A stretch of 64,000 bases of DNA from positions 558,001 through 622,000 of the forward strand of contig JASFXZ010000040.1 of NCBI GenBank assembly GCA_032209605.1, given 5' to 3'. Origin of the DNA: Mactromeris polynyma (lineage: Eukaryota; Mollusca; Bivalvia; Venerida; Mactridae). The notes beneath the pieces were generated by a model. That model saw only the letters and a list, made by a program, of their open reading frames with translations, was not told the DNA's origin and did not search any database. This document shows positions 47,601 through 58,444 of the stretch, one piece after another. Both the position numbers and the translations under genes were made by a program. The first letter of the stretch is position 1. The number at the start of each line of letters is the position of its first letter.

Positions 47601-48780
47601 TGATTTCATACACGTCCATCTTGCATATTGTTGCTCTTCAGAGATAAACCGTTATATTATCATGTCTATTGAAATTTCGATATCTTTCTGCAGTGGTAAT
47701 TGATACTGATGTATTAATACTGTCACTTGTCAGCCACTTTCAATTATAGCACAGGCAGGGTAAGTATTGACAAAATTCCATTTGTAAGAAACACTGTTAT
47801 GCTGTATTCATCATTTCATATTTCAAGATTTATGTCCTTTAATATTTTTTAAAGGATTCATTAACCATACAGTATCATTAACTATGTAAAATTGAACTAT
47901 TCTTTTACAGGCTATTTTCTGCATGAAGATTGCAGATCGTACCACATTCAATCAATGTTGTGGAAACATTATCTGAAGTATGACAAATATACATAAAGTA
48001 TTACAGGTAATATTAGCATTTCGTCCAACTTTAGTGACATTTGAAGGAACCCAATTGAGTATATATCCGACAGAATGTTTGCTTTCCATCCTCACAACTC
48101 GTATTATCCATTTCTTTCTGCAAATCTTCAAGCATAACTTATAACTTTGTCTTTCCACCAACAGCCATTTAAAGATCTATCTGAACTATCTGAACGTAAT
48201 TAATTACAGTACAGGCTACTTCCAGTGTTGTTGCTACACTGGCATATCTTTAATACGATAATTTGCAATAAATTTCTGACCACAACATCTTGGTCTACCA
48301 TTTTACCACAGACAAAACTTGTAGAAACTTCCAATTACATGTATCAAAAAAGGTTTTGTAATTTCAAAATATTTCCAATTGGTGTACCTTTGATAACGTG
48401 CATTTGTGAGTGCATTAACTGTGTGATTTTTTCTACATATTTTATAGGTTAAACATGATAAAAGCTAAGCAAAATATGACTTAAGTATTAGTTAGAAATT
48501 GAAGAAATCTCGAAATAAACTTCATTTTCCAATTTGCCTGAGATAATACTCTTTATATGTTTGCCCACCTAACATTGACCATGTTATGTTAGCGCGACGT
48601 CGAGTGGCGCATGGAATTACCATGCTGGCCATCTTCACACAATTGCCCAATAATTAATAAGTAAATTACCGATATATAGCTTATACAAATATGACTCGAC
48701 AGTATACAGGGAGTAAAATACAAAACCGGATTTGCATGAACATGAACTACTAATCAAGAACTGCTAACCATTTCACCTCT
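41630..48780. other. Long gene-free stretch
   Basis: 7 kb of AT-rich sequence with no recognised domain, splice-linked exon series, RNA gene or clear repeat. Small reading frames (for example 46,396-46,599 minus and 45,916-46,128 plus) have no family resemblance. Distal regulatory sequence cannot be excluded. Confidence 0.5.
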
Positions 48781-48784
48781 TTAT

Positions 48785-49150
48785 GTTAAAAGAGACATAA
48801 CAGAGAACGCTATACACCTAAGACAATACCTCACCATAAATTCACCATGGAAACAACAGCCTAAGAAGAAATAGAGATCGAGAATGTTAACGGACACACA
48901 TCTATCTAAAACAATTATGAATAATTTGATTGGACAACAAGAGGGGAAAAGGGTTGAATGAATGGATTGCACCACAGGACAGCAAACGACCAAGTGCTGA
49001 AAGAGAGGTGAAAGAACGTTGATACCATGTCAAGTGAAGGAACTGTCCATTTGGAGAGGGGAACTTAACTTACCTCTAAATAAATAAATACAATAGACAT
49101 ACAGCGATTTGATTTACATTCTTTGAACTGTCAGTAAAAACACTCAGCGT
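48785..49150 (+). repeat. Interspersed repeat family A, diverged copy
   Basis: GAACGCTATACACCTAAGAC and ATACCTCACCATAAATTCAC correspond to GAACGCCACATACATAAGAC and ATGCCTATCCACACAGACC in the copy at 58,245. The 3' part, ACATACAGCGATTTGATTTA with CTTTGAACTGTCAGTAAAAA, corresponds to CCATACAGCGATATACAGCC with CTTTAAACTGTCAATAAAAA at 56,690-56,725. Confidence 0.6.
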
Positions 49151-51140
49151 AAATCCAAATTCACCGAAATATATTTTTACCAACGCACTTTGTAGCTGAC
49201 ACTTAGGAATCCGATAAATGGCCGATACTACTTGGATTTCTACCTTAGCGTTTAGAGAATTAGATATAAATTGATTTGATGAAAGAACGTTATGGGCTTT
49301 GTTTTGCCATCTCGCATGAATGGGTTGAATGACAACAAAGAAGAAAATAAAAGCAGTAGATTTGTACACATGTCTATTTTAGTTACACGGTTGGGCCACA
49401 ATAGCAAGGCTCGGTAAACGTGTGGATTGTATTGGTCTGTTCATAATAGCAAACCGTTATATTCTTGAACAGTACGTTACGTCGATAAATGCACTAATCG
49501 ATTTACACGTAAATATTACGTACATTCGCTTATAGATATAATAGTGATTTTTACGGTGTGGAGATATTATTAACAAAGGGAACGGAACGTATGGCATCAG
49601 CAATTCGCAACATGTTCTGCTCCCATAGCACTGCTGTCGTGAAACCACGAATGCTTTGATAAATATACATGTATTTTCAACGGAGTAAACTAACTCCTCA
49701 TTAATGTAGGTCAAACTGTATGATCTCCAAAAATTATGTTATGTAAGTCGCTCCGACGGACCAACCACACATGTTTTGATTAGTGTTTTTATAATTGTCA
49801 ACGGAGTAAAGTCATTCCGACGGAGCAACCATGTGTATTTCATGTTTCATGATTTTTACGGGGTTTGTTACATAAACTGCTCTAGTATAAAAGCTCAGGG
49901 TGACTTTGTACTAGGGTGGCAAGTTTTAGTATTGAATAACTGAGGAACATTAAGACTATTTGGTTCGCTATTTGTTTACTTACCATCATTTGGATTTATA
50001 TCAGTTCAATTAAAGTGAGAAATTGTAGTATCTAATATTTATCATTTCTAATCTATTGGAAACAGATTGAAATAGTGAAACGCTTATGACTTGTTGTTTG
50101 GGTTTTATCGGTGAAACATAAATAAAGAAAAAACTCACTTACAAATAAAATGCATTATCATTGTGGCAAAGACAAGGAATCAAGTAAAAATAACAAGTCC
50201 ACCACAACTGCGTCTAAGTATACAAGAGTTTCTTATTTTATCATCTAACCTACCTCTTTTTAAACATCACAAACAGAAGCTATACTTGTCTAAATGGTCT
50301 GACAGCCAAAGTTTGTCTTACTCTGACCATTATATTAAATAAATAAACGTTTATACAAGTATCTCACAAGACGTGATATATGCGTTATATGCGTTATGAG
50401 AATGTCAGTGTCAACACCATTCCTTCCTATCACCTGGAATAATTAGTCATTATGGTTGTCCGAAAAAAACAATGCGAAACATTAAGAGAACTATATACTG
50501 TACGCACCTAAGAAACGAAATATTGTTGGACGGTGCAACCACAATGCCTGACTCTCTTCTAGGACAATGGGTATACAATTAAGTGTTTATCATTGTTTTG
50601 AAGAATTCACTGAACACATACATAGCTTAAACATATTAACAATGTCGTCAAGTAGGGGAATTTAATCTGGTTACAGTCGAAATTCAGTCAGTGTTTTAAA
50701 ATACAGTGATAAAAACATATCGTAATTCTTCAGATTTCACAATACTGCATCAGGTTTCGCTATGTAGTCTATAGTAAGCGAGTAAGTACGTTAAAACTGC
50801 ACATAACCAAGTACTTTAAACAACAATCAGTTGATCGTGTGTATACAATGTTCACACAAAGGAGACATTGTTTTGACTTGAACGACTGGTTAACATATAC
50901 TGGTCGAAAGAGCTAACCCGCCACTTTGTATTTTGTGAACATTCATTACATAATTATACCATTATATGAAAGTTGAACATGCTTTTGACAGGTTAACATG
51001 GACTTTAATTGTTACTTCAATTCATTTGAGTCACATACATATAGGTAACTGCAATCAATCAGTTAATAATATATATGAAGTAGCTTCTATTAACTAAATA
51101 AAATAGTGCAGATGGGTCAGCACTTTTGTCCAGTATACAT
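49151..51140. other. Upstream intergenic region of the esterase gene
   Basis: No gene recognised. A partly duplicated ~80-bp motif (GCTCCGACGGACCAACCACA and CATTCCGACGGAGCAACCAT, with CAACGGAGTAAA) lies at 49,680-49,840. Confidence 0.5.
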
Positions 51141-51143
51141 TCT

Positions 51144-51150
51144 TATAAAA
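51144..51150 (+). promoter_or_regulatory. Probable TATA box of the esterase gene
   Basis: TATAAAA about 35 bp before the first in-frame ATG (51,179) and 71 bp before the ATG at 51,215. With a usual 25-30 bp spacing, transcription would start close to 51,175, which favours the downstream ATG pair (51,215/51,218) as the real start. Confidence 0.45.
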
Positions 51151-51178
51151 TGTTGGAAATGATTAAACATTATCACAT

Positions 51179-51871
51179 ATGCGTGGCTGTCGTAGTGGGT
51201 CATTCAACTTCAGAATGATGTTGCGTAAGCTGTGTTTGTTTGCTCTTGTTGTTGTCAACGATGGAGTAGCGCCGTTTCTTGGAAACAGTAAAGGTAGCTC
51301 CCCCCGACCAGTCGCTGACACAAATTGCGGTAAAGTGAGTGGAATATGGTCGCCAATTAGCGATGCATATTCTTTCCGTGGAATACCTTATGCAAGTCCT
51401 CCAATCGGGGAGTTAAGATGGCGTCCGCCGGAACAAACCAGTAAAGAACACAACAATTGCTGGAGAGGCACATACATTGCAGATAATTTCGGAAGCCCGT
51501 GTGTTCAAAGAAATGCCACTTCAAATGTCATTGGAGATGAAGATTGCCTCTATCTGAACGTGTTTACTCCGACGCTTAATTCAACTGCAAATCTTCCGGT
51601 GATGTTTTGGATTCATGGCGGTTACCTAACATATGGGAATGGAAATATGAATGATCTAGGTTATGCACCAACACCGGAATTGGCCAGGTCTCTGAACGTA
51701 GTATTTGTGAGCATCAACTATAGGCTTCAGGCGTTTGGATTTATGGCTTTGGAATGGTTAAAGATTGGCTCTCCGACTAACACCTCCGGAAACTATGGGT
51801 TTATGGATCAGATTGCAAGCTTGCAGTGGGTTCAAGATAATATCGGCAGTTTTGGCGGGGATCCCACAAAG
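51179..51871 (+). CDS. Esterase exon 1
   Basis: Carries the signal region, the EDCLYLNV signature and the HGG oxyanion hole. It ends ...GGDPTK at the donor AAG|GTTCTT (phase 0). The family usually continues 'VTxFGxSxGG', which is exactly what exon 2 supplies. Confidence 0.9.
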
Positions 51872-54494
51872 GTTCTTGAAATATACTTAATGCTTTTAAA
51901 ACACATTTAGTTAGCATTGTACAAATGTCATCTAATAAGCATACTACTTTTAAATATGCATGAGAAAATGTATCATATCATATGTTCCGCAAAAGCAAGT
52001 TTAACGTTGATGCTATCATGTTGTGATAATTGGTTGATCATAAGTATGAACTTACCTGTTGAAATCTAAATACCGCCAACTGGCTTATTTATAACACACT
52101 TTACATAATGTAATTGCTTACCAATGCCATGGTGTTATTTGTAGAGGACCAATACTTTACCTTGAATACATGGGGAGCTTTATGTTAACTTTCATAATTC
52201 AGGTAACGGTGTTTGGACAGAGTTCTGGTGGTACATCTATATTTGCGTTACTTGCTTCACCCTTGTGCAAAGGTCTCTTCTCGAAAGCTTGGATGGTGAG
52301 TGCTTCCCCAATCATGAACAAAACTGCCCCACAAGCATTTGAGGACAATTTGGTATTCGTGAATAATACAGGGTGTTCTGATGTTGAATGTCTGTATAAG
52401 TTATCCGCATCTGATGTTACGAAAAGTGTCCCTTGGGATGAGTTTCCTTATTGGGGAATGGTTGATCAACTTAGTTTACCAGAGGAAGGTTTATTTGACG
52501 GAGCTTTACCTATAGTAGACGGTAAGAAAGTCTGAATTGTAACTTATTTCGTACTTAATATACTATATACAAGCAATATATTGTCAATCAAACATATTAT
52601 TAATATTCTTAATATAATAAAATATGATATAATAAAAATGTTTAACATCAATGGATTGCTTTGAAGATGAAATGAAAAGAAAAATGTGTTTGTTTCGGTG
52701 GAAGATAAAAAAGAGTTAATTTCGTGCATACCAGACTTACATTGTACTCGTGGCTACACCACTCGTGAACATATTTAATCTGATGTTCAGTCGATGATAT
52801 TCGTTTTGATCAAATCATATACACATAATAATATGCATTAATTCTGGTTCGGTTAACCGTTAAAACAGAGTTGTCGGATAACTGGTTGGCTCTAGTGAGC
52901 TAAACACAACTCTGTATGACGATGATACAACACCTTGTAAGCGTGGTAGCCCATAAGAGAAGAATATGGAATCCAAACGAGAGAAGAGATCAAAAGCAAT
53001 GTTAGTTTTCACTGAATTCTGATCGTAGCCTCATAAGCATTATATGAACGCATACACTGCTCAACGAAGTTTGAATCTCAAATTAGTCGCATCATGTGTA
53101 TTTTTACGAAAAATCAACACACAATAAACGCGCGATGTTCGTTAAATGACAGTTATTAATTCTTGAAGTACTGTTCAATGCTAGAAAACAGCTAATGATA
53201 TTCTCACTCCGAACCCCTATTTTAATAAATACGGTGGTAACATTTTCGATATCTTTTCAAATTTAATCTATTTTTCCGCTAATACTAATTTACATACCAT
53301 ATCTCAGTAGGGACGATACTTTTATGGTTTATATATGTGTTTGTTTCAATGTTACAGGATATGTCCTGCAGGAATCACCATTCGATGCATGGGTAAATGG
53401 ACATGGCAATGATGTTCCAGTGATGATCGGTAATTCATAGTTTTATTATCGTTATAAACTGTTTACTCGTAGAATGCACAAGACACATTTATAACGCATG
53501 GACAGAAATGATACTGCATCTGAATAAGATATTAGAGCAATGCTATATAGACAGAGATGTTTGTCAGTTAAGATTGTAAATTAATAGTGCATGGCGGACC
53601 AGTTCTAAAGAATTACATGTACCTAATATTAAGCTGATTACGTCCGTATCTTAGATACAAAACAAAGCAAGATGTAATAATGCAATGAATCAGTTTGCAG
53701 ATGTGCCGTCACAATGGTACTTAAAATTACTTTATATGCACATAGCATATTCTCAGCATATTATAAGCTGTGTAAAACTGGAAACATGCTGATTAAACCC
53801 TATTTCTGCCTACATCTATTGCTGCATATAATAATATTCGAGATTGATGCGTCATATGCATGAGCGTTTTGCAGGAACTACAGCACAAGAAACTGATTTC
53901 ATTCCTAGACCTTCAGAAGTCACAACCTGGTCATGGAAAGAAGACGTCGACAATTACACAAACCTGGTCAATGATACACTACGTCAATATGGAGACGTGG
54001 TGTTACGATTAGCGTTTGATCTTTATCCAATAAATGTATCAACACCAGAGTTCCAGCTTACAAGTATGGTTTCTGATATGCGTATGAATTGTGGTAATGA
54101 CTATCTATCCATAATATTGGCTGGGTCCTTTCAGTCTCCTGTCTATCGTTACGTGGCAACGTATTATTCATCGACCAAATCGGCATTTCCATTAGGATCT
54201 AAGTTAGCAGTGAGATACGCCTTCCATGGCATAGATATACTTGGGTTTTACAAAACTATGCACACTGCATATCCTGAGGGTGTCGACGAGCGTGATATAG
54301 CATGGGAAAACAACGTGCAGCGTGAAGTAATGTCGTTTGTACGAACAGGACATCCAGAGAGTCCGACATGGTCTACTTACCCGGATGTTACAGCTGAGCT
54401 TGACGTAACAACCACAGTGGCCAGAGGCTACCACCCAGCACAGTGCCAGTTCTGGTTAGCAAATGGCTTTTACTCATACTCATGGATCAATTAA
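51179..54494 (+). CDS. Type-B carboxylesterase / cholinesterase-like serine hydrolase, four exons
   Basis: Exons 51,179-51,871, 52,203-52,521, 53,358-53,429 and 53,875-54,494 join in frame to 567 codons, close to the usual family length. All introns are GT-AG (331, 836 and 445 bp; phases 0, 1 and 1). Family motifs: FRGIPYA.PP (67-75), EDCLYLNVFTP (121-131), oxyanion-hole HGG (146-148), nucleophile GQSSG with Ser238, Glu367 in IGTTAQETDF and His479 in FHGID, so the catalytic triad is complete. Cys108 and Cys123 are at the conserved disulphide positions. A hydrophobic run LCLFALVVV follows Met13-Met14; starting there gives a signal peptide, hence a secreted ester hydrolase. No C-terminal membrane segment is seen. 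The substrate is unknown: xenobiotic, juvenoid-type or cholinesterase-like roles cannot be separated by sequence reading. Confidence 0.9.
52203..52521 (+). CDS. Esterase exon 2 (nucleophile exon)
   Basis: Opens at TTCAG|GTAACG with VTVFGQSSGGTS, containing catalytic Ser238. It ends after ...PIVDG at GACG|GTAAGAAAG (phase 1). Confidence 0.92.
53358..53429 (+). CDS. Esterase exon 3 (72-bp microexon)
   Basis: Between acceptor GTTACAG and donor G|GTAATT; encodes YVLQESPFDAWVNGHGN then DVPVMIG, the strand leading to the acidic catalytic residue. It is too short to be found as a stand-alone reading frame. Both edges have phase 1, so skipping it would keep the frame. Confidence 0.85.
53875..54494 (+). 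CDS. Esterase exon 4 (Glu and His of the triad)
   Basis: Starts after TTTTGCAG with TTAQETDF (Glu367), contains YAFHGIDILGF (His479) and the family's C-terminal 'WP.Y' region as WSTYPDV, and ends ...YSYSWIN with TAA. There is no GPI-type or transmembrane tail. Confidence 0.92.
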
Positions 54495-54557
54495 AATTTG
54501 TCTGAGTCATTCAAGAGCAGCGCCAGTCAGTTTTCCCAAAGTCTGAAATTATAAAAA

Positions 54558-54622
54558 AATAAATGTAATATGTATTCACTTATTCCAAACTTGTGTATTA
54601 TTGTATAAAGTTTATAAATAAA
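54558..54622 (+). terminator. Poly(A) signals of the esterase gene
   Basis: AATAAA at 54,558-54,563, 64 bp after the stop codon, and a second AATAAA at 54,617-54,622. Either could direct 3' end formation. Confidence 0.6.
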
Positions 54623-54765
54623 CACAACCCACTCAGTATATACACGTAAAGCCTCTAATTGTTTATTATAATTGTTTTAATGATGTTTAATATATCAAGT
54701 CGCGTGTGTCGCCCGTCCTGGTTTCGGTTCTCAATCTACAAACATTTACTTCAAACAATTGGTTT

Positions 54766-54944
54766 GATGGATATGCACTAACGTGTGATGGATATGCACC
54801 AACGTGTGATGGATATGCACTAACGTGTGATGGATATGCACTAACGTGTGATGGATATGCACTAACGTGTAATGGATATGCACTAACGTGTGATGGATAT
54901 GCACTAACGTGTGATGGATATGCACTAACGTGTGATGGATATGC
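54766..54944. repeat. 21-bp minisatellite
   Basis: Eight and a half units of GATGGATATGCACTAACGTGT with two single-base variants, 270 bp after the esterase stop. Since 21 is divisible by 3, all frames remain open on both strands, giving repeats such as DGYALTC and AYPSHVS. There is no start context or flanking domain to support translation. Confidence 0.92.
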
Positions 54945-55049
54945 CGCGCGTGGAGTGGTCGGATAAAGACCAAAGCAAACCAATTTGCTCGGTAAAAGGT
55001 ATCACTGGCATTTGCAAAATCGAGGACCACCAATCGAATAAATTGTTCT

Positions 55050-55082
55050 AAAGGAGAGAGAATAAGTTGCTACAGGGAAAAC
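55050..55082 (+). repeat. Interspersed repeat family A, 5' fragment
   Basis: AAGGAGAGAGAATAAGTTGC followed by TACAGGGAAA matches only the first ~30 bp of the family (compare 56,330 and 58,250), then diverges. Confidence 0.5.
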
Positions 55083-56315
55083 CCAGTGGCCGATCAATGA
55101 GAACATGTAAAAGATTTAAAGCTATCTTTTAAAGATTTACAACCACTGATCGTTGGAGGTTGTAAGTAGGCCATGTGACATATACAGTCATGTAGAACTA
55201 GTACGGCACCAACGCTTGGACTAGATAATATAGCATAGCTGTAAGACATGAGAAAGCATGCCAGTGCTATGTTTTGCTGTGGGTTATAATAACTGAAGTT
55301 GTTTGGCATAGTATATATTGTCCATATTCTCAAGGTTAATTAATGCTAGGCCTGTGTGCGCTCGTGCTAGATCCTTGTAATAAGCGAAACATGTCCCGGT
55401 TTATAGGCCGTCAATATGTTATCACAATACTCGACCCTTTACTGTCACTCATACATGTGCTGCAGTCCGTTTACATTAAGCTGACAACGTTTGTAAACAA
55501 ATTGTGAGGTGGTTAGCCAATGAAAGCACGTTTTGTGAAATATTGACCAATTGACATAGCGAACACAATAACGAGATGATTCTCAACTATTTTTCAACAG
55601 TATACTAGTACGATATTATTATCGACGTAACGGTATATGCCGGCTATAAACACATAATAGTGCACATAAATAATATTTGGTAAATGTTATTCATAAACAT
55701 TTAAAAAAATTAATATAATATATTATGCTTGACTGAAAATTTACGGAAACAGCGCCTTTTTATTATACCATAACTTTTGTTATAAAATATCACGCTTTCA
55801 GCATACGGTTTATGTTTAACTTAGCCAAATGTAATTATACTGCCATAAACCTTAAGTTAAGTGAAAGTCGTCTAGCAAACGCATCACCTAATTCTGTACG
55901 ATAGCTCTGCCTCATACACAACTTCACAGATAAGAAGCGCTGATGCCAATCATTATGTAATCAATATAACTGACAATTTGGAGCTGATTGCCAACAGATC
56001 CACCATTATTCAATCAAAAGATAATATAAACGTCAAACCTTTTATATTATTTGTTACAGATTTGCATTTATATGACTAATAATCAAATAACTTTCGGAAT
56101 ATCCATTATCTATTTCTCACACACCCATTCCAATCTGTGAGTGTCTCACAATGCATCTTATTTATAACTAAATGATTTACTAAAACTCCGTCTGGGTATC
56201 GGAACTTGCCGTCCATTGAGAGAAAGACGTTTCATAATCATAGCAATTGTATCCTTGATGTGCGCTTTGTAATTGATCATTTTATATTCGATTGCATCCT
56301 CTTTTAAGTAACAAC
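55083..56315. other. No gene seen
   Basis: AT-rich intergenic sequence without recognised coding or repeat structure. Confidence 0.5.
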
Positions 56316-56319
56316 CTTT

Positions 56320-56735
56320 CGGGAGACACAATAAGTTGCTACAGGGAAAGCCACATACATAAGACAGTGCTTCACCACACTGACCTCCGGGAAAACAACA
56401 ATCCATAAAACATAAGGTATTTGAGGAGGCTGAAGGGTACTTACGTAAGGAAACAGGGGCGCAAGGAATGGCCTAGCCGACCATAAAGGATCAATAGGTG
56501 AATCAAAGAGGACAAACAGGGGGAATTAATGGATGAAAAATATCGCAGGACTAGTCAAGACAGCTGGCAACAATAGGACGAAACTGGAGAGCAAATAAAA
56601 TGAACACAGTCTATATAAAGTGAAATAATTGCACAGGGAGGGGGGGGATTTAACATACATTTACAACATAAAAAAGAAATAATAACCATACAGCGATATA
56701 CAGCCTTTAAACTGTCAATAAAAATACTGGGGTTT
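56320..56735 (+). repeat. Interspersed repeat family A, longest copy
   Basis: Starts near GAGACACAATAAGTTGCTAC, passes through CCACATACATAAGACAGTGC, CCATAAAACATAAGGTATTT, CAAGGAATGGCCTAGCCGAC, GGAGAGCAAATAAAATGAAC and a G9 run, and ends around ACAGCCTTTAAACTGTCAAT. At about 415 bp it is the best reference copy in the window. Confidence 0.72.
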
Positions 56736-57249
56736 AAATCGATAACATACGCAAAATGTGGCTATAGTTGAGAAAATGTGCCCTATACACATAGCATTGA
56801 TAGTAAATTCTTACTACTGAATACGACATCCCCATTTTGGAGAACAAAATGTTGTTTGACTGTTCAACACTGAACTGAATTCCTCAGACAAAATGTTACA
56901 GTATGATGCCCACTGCTGTTTGATTGTTAATTTCAGACCAAACAGAACACGACCATGCGTTTATTTGATAGTTTTGATAAATAAGAGAATATGGCGGTAA
57001 CATTTTAAGCAGTATCAAAATATGTTCAAATGGTACTACAATGTTATTGTCATTAAAAAACCAATAGTCATTACCCAAACGAACAAGCAGTAATCGAGAA
57101 TCCGATAATGCACAACAATGTAAACGGTAGTTACATATCAGTATATTATAAAAACAATATAATAAATGATACTGACATTTAGCCTTACATCATGCTGAAC
57201 GGTTAATATGTCTCTGTTCTTACAAATTAGCCTTAATTAAAACTGATAA

Positions 57250-57424
57250 CAATAAAACCTTAATAATAAGGCCACCATTGGGACCCTAGAGAAGTGGTCC
57301 TGTTATTGAAGAAGTCTTAATATTGAGGTCGAATAACGAGCAGGACGGAGAAAATGGACTTGAAAATTGTGTTCTTAATTTTGAGGTGGTCTTATTATTG
57401 ATGTGGTCTAAGGTTCTTACTGTA
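57250..57424. mobile_element. Pogo-like MITE, family P
   Basis: Starts ATAAAACCTTAATAATAAGG and ends GGTTCTTACTGTA; shares GAGGTCGAATAACGAGCAGG and TTCTTAATTTTGAGGTGGTC with the copies at 15,970 and 24,498. It lies outside the duplicated region. Confidence 0.72.
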
Positions 57425-58244
57425 TATTGTGGTTTCGGATTAAATCAGGGACCATGCCATCATTCTTTGATCACATTACGTATACCACAGAACATGTTTA
57501 GTTAGGTTGCTTCCTACATATACAAAACTTGCAAACTTAACCGCATAACATATACATAAATGTTTAAGTTATGCACTTTCACATACGTAAGTGTTATAAG
57601 TGAGACACATTAACATGACCGACCTAATTTACATCCAAGGGAAGTAATCCAAGTAAAAGTACACTAAAATGTCTGCGATACACTGACAAGGAACTTTCCA
57701 AATTTAATAGTTGATTCGGAAATGAGTTATATAGCTTGTGATAATATATTAACTTGATTGGGCTTATGGTGATAACAAGTATAACTATCCTACACAAAGA
57801 ATTCTAAGCATTGTTTATTGGATATAATATATACGTTGTATATTATCACATAATCAAGCGTAGTATTCCAGTAGGCGACACACATGTCAACTCGTCCATA
57901 CCTACATCGTCCTATTTTCTTAAGGTCACTAAACTGACATATATCAAGCCGTTTACAACCTGTAGAATTATGTGATTGTGTCATCTAGCGAATATATTGT
58001 AGGTAATTAATACGATCGTCATCTGGCATATAAACAGTGCTTACTAACGTTTCAAATATCTTATATCATTCTAAAAATATCACTTCTTAGGTCAAAATAA
58101 TCGCAGATTTGCCAAATTCATGCTTTCCCTGCATGCCTTTCTCCATCAGATTAAAATAATATTTCATTTGTATAAAATAAACTGAATTTCATGGTGGTTT
58201 ATAAACAAACCAAACGAATATATCATGTGCTATATTAAATGAAC

Positions 58245-58440
58245 AAGAGAGATAATAAGTTGCTACAGGCTACAGGGAACGCCACATACATAAGACAATG
58301 CCTATCCACACAGACCACCGGGAAAACATTCCATTAAACATAAGACATTTGAAAAGGTTCAAGGGTACATACGTCAGGGAACAGGGGTGCCTAGCCGACA
58401 ATAAGGGATAACTAGGAGAATCACAGTTTCCGAAAAAACA
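58245..58440 (+). repeat. Interspersed repeat family A, truncated copy
   Basis: GAGAGATAATAAGTTGCTAC then a small internal repeat (AGGCTACAGGGAA), GCCACATACATAAGACAATG, and CCTAGCCGACAATAAGGGAT, stopping near AGGAGAATCACAG where longer copies continue. Confidence 0.7.
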
Positions 58441-58444
58441 AAAT

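Noticed and set aside
54687..55033. Repetitive proteins of 86-98 residues on both strands
   Set aside because: A 21-bp repeat keeps every frame open; no evidence of translation.
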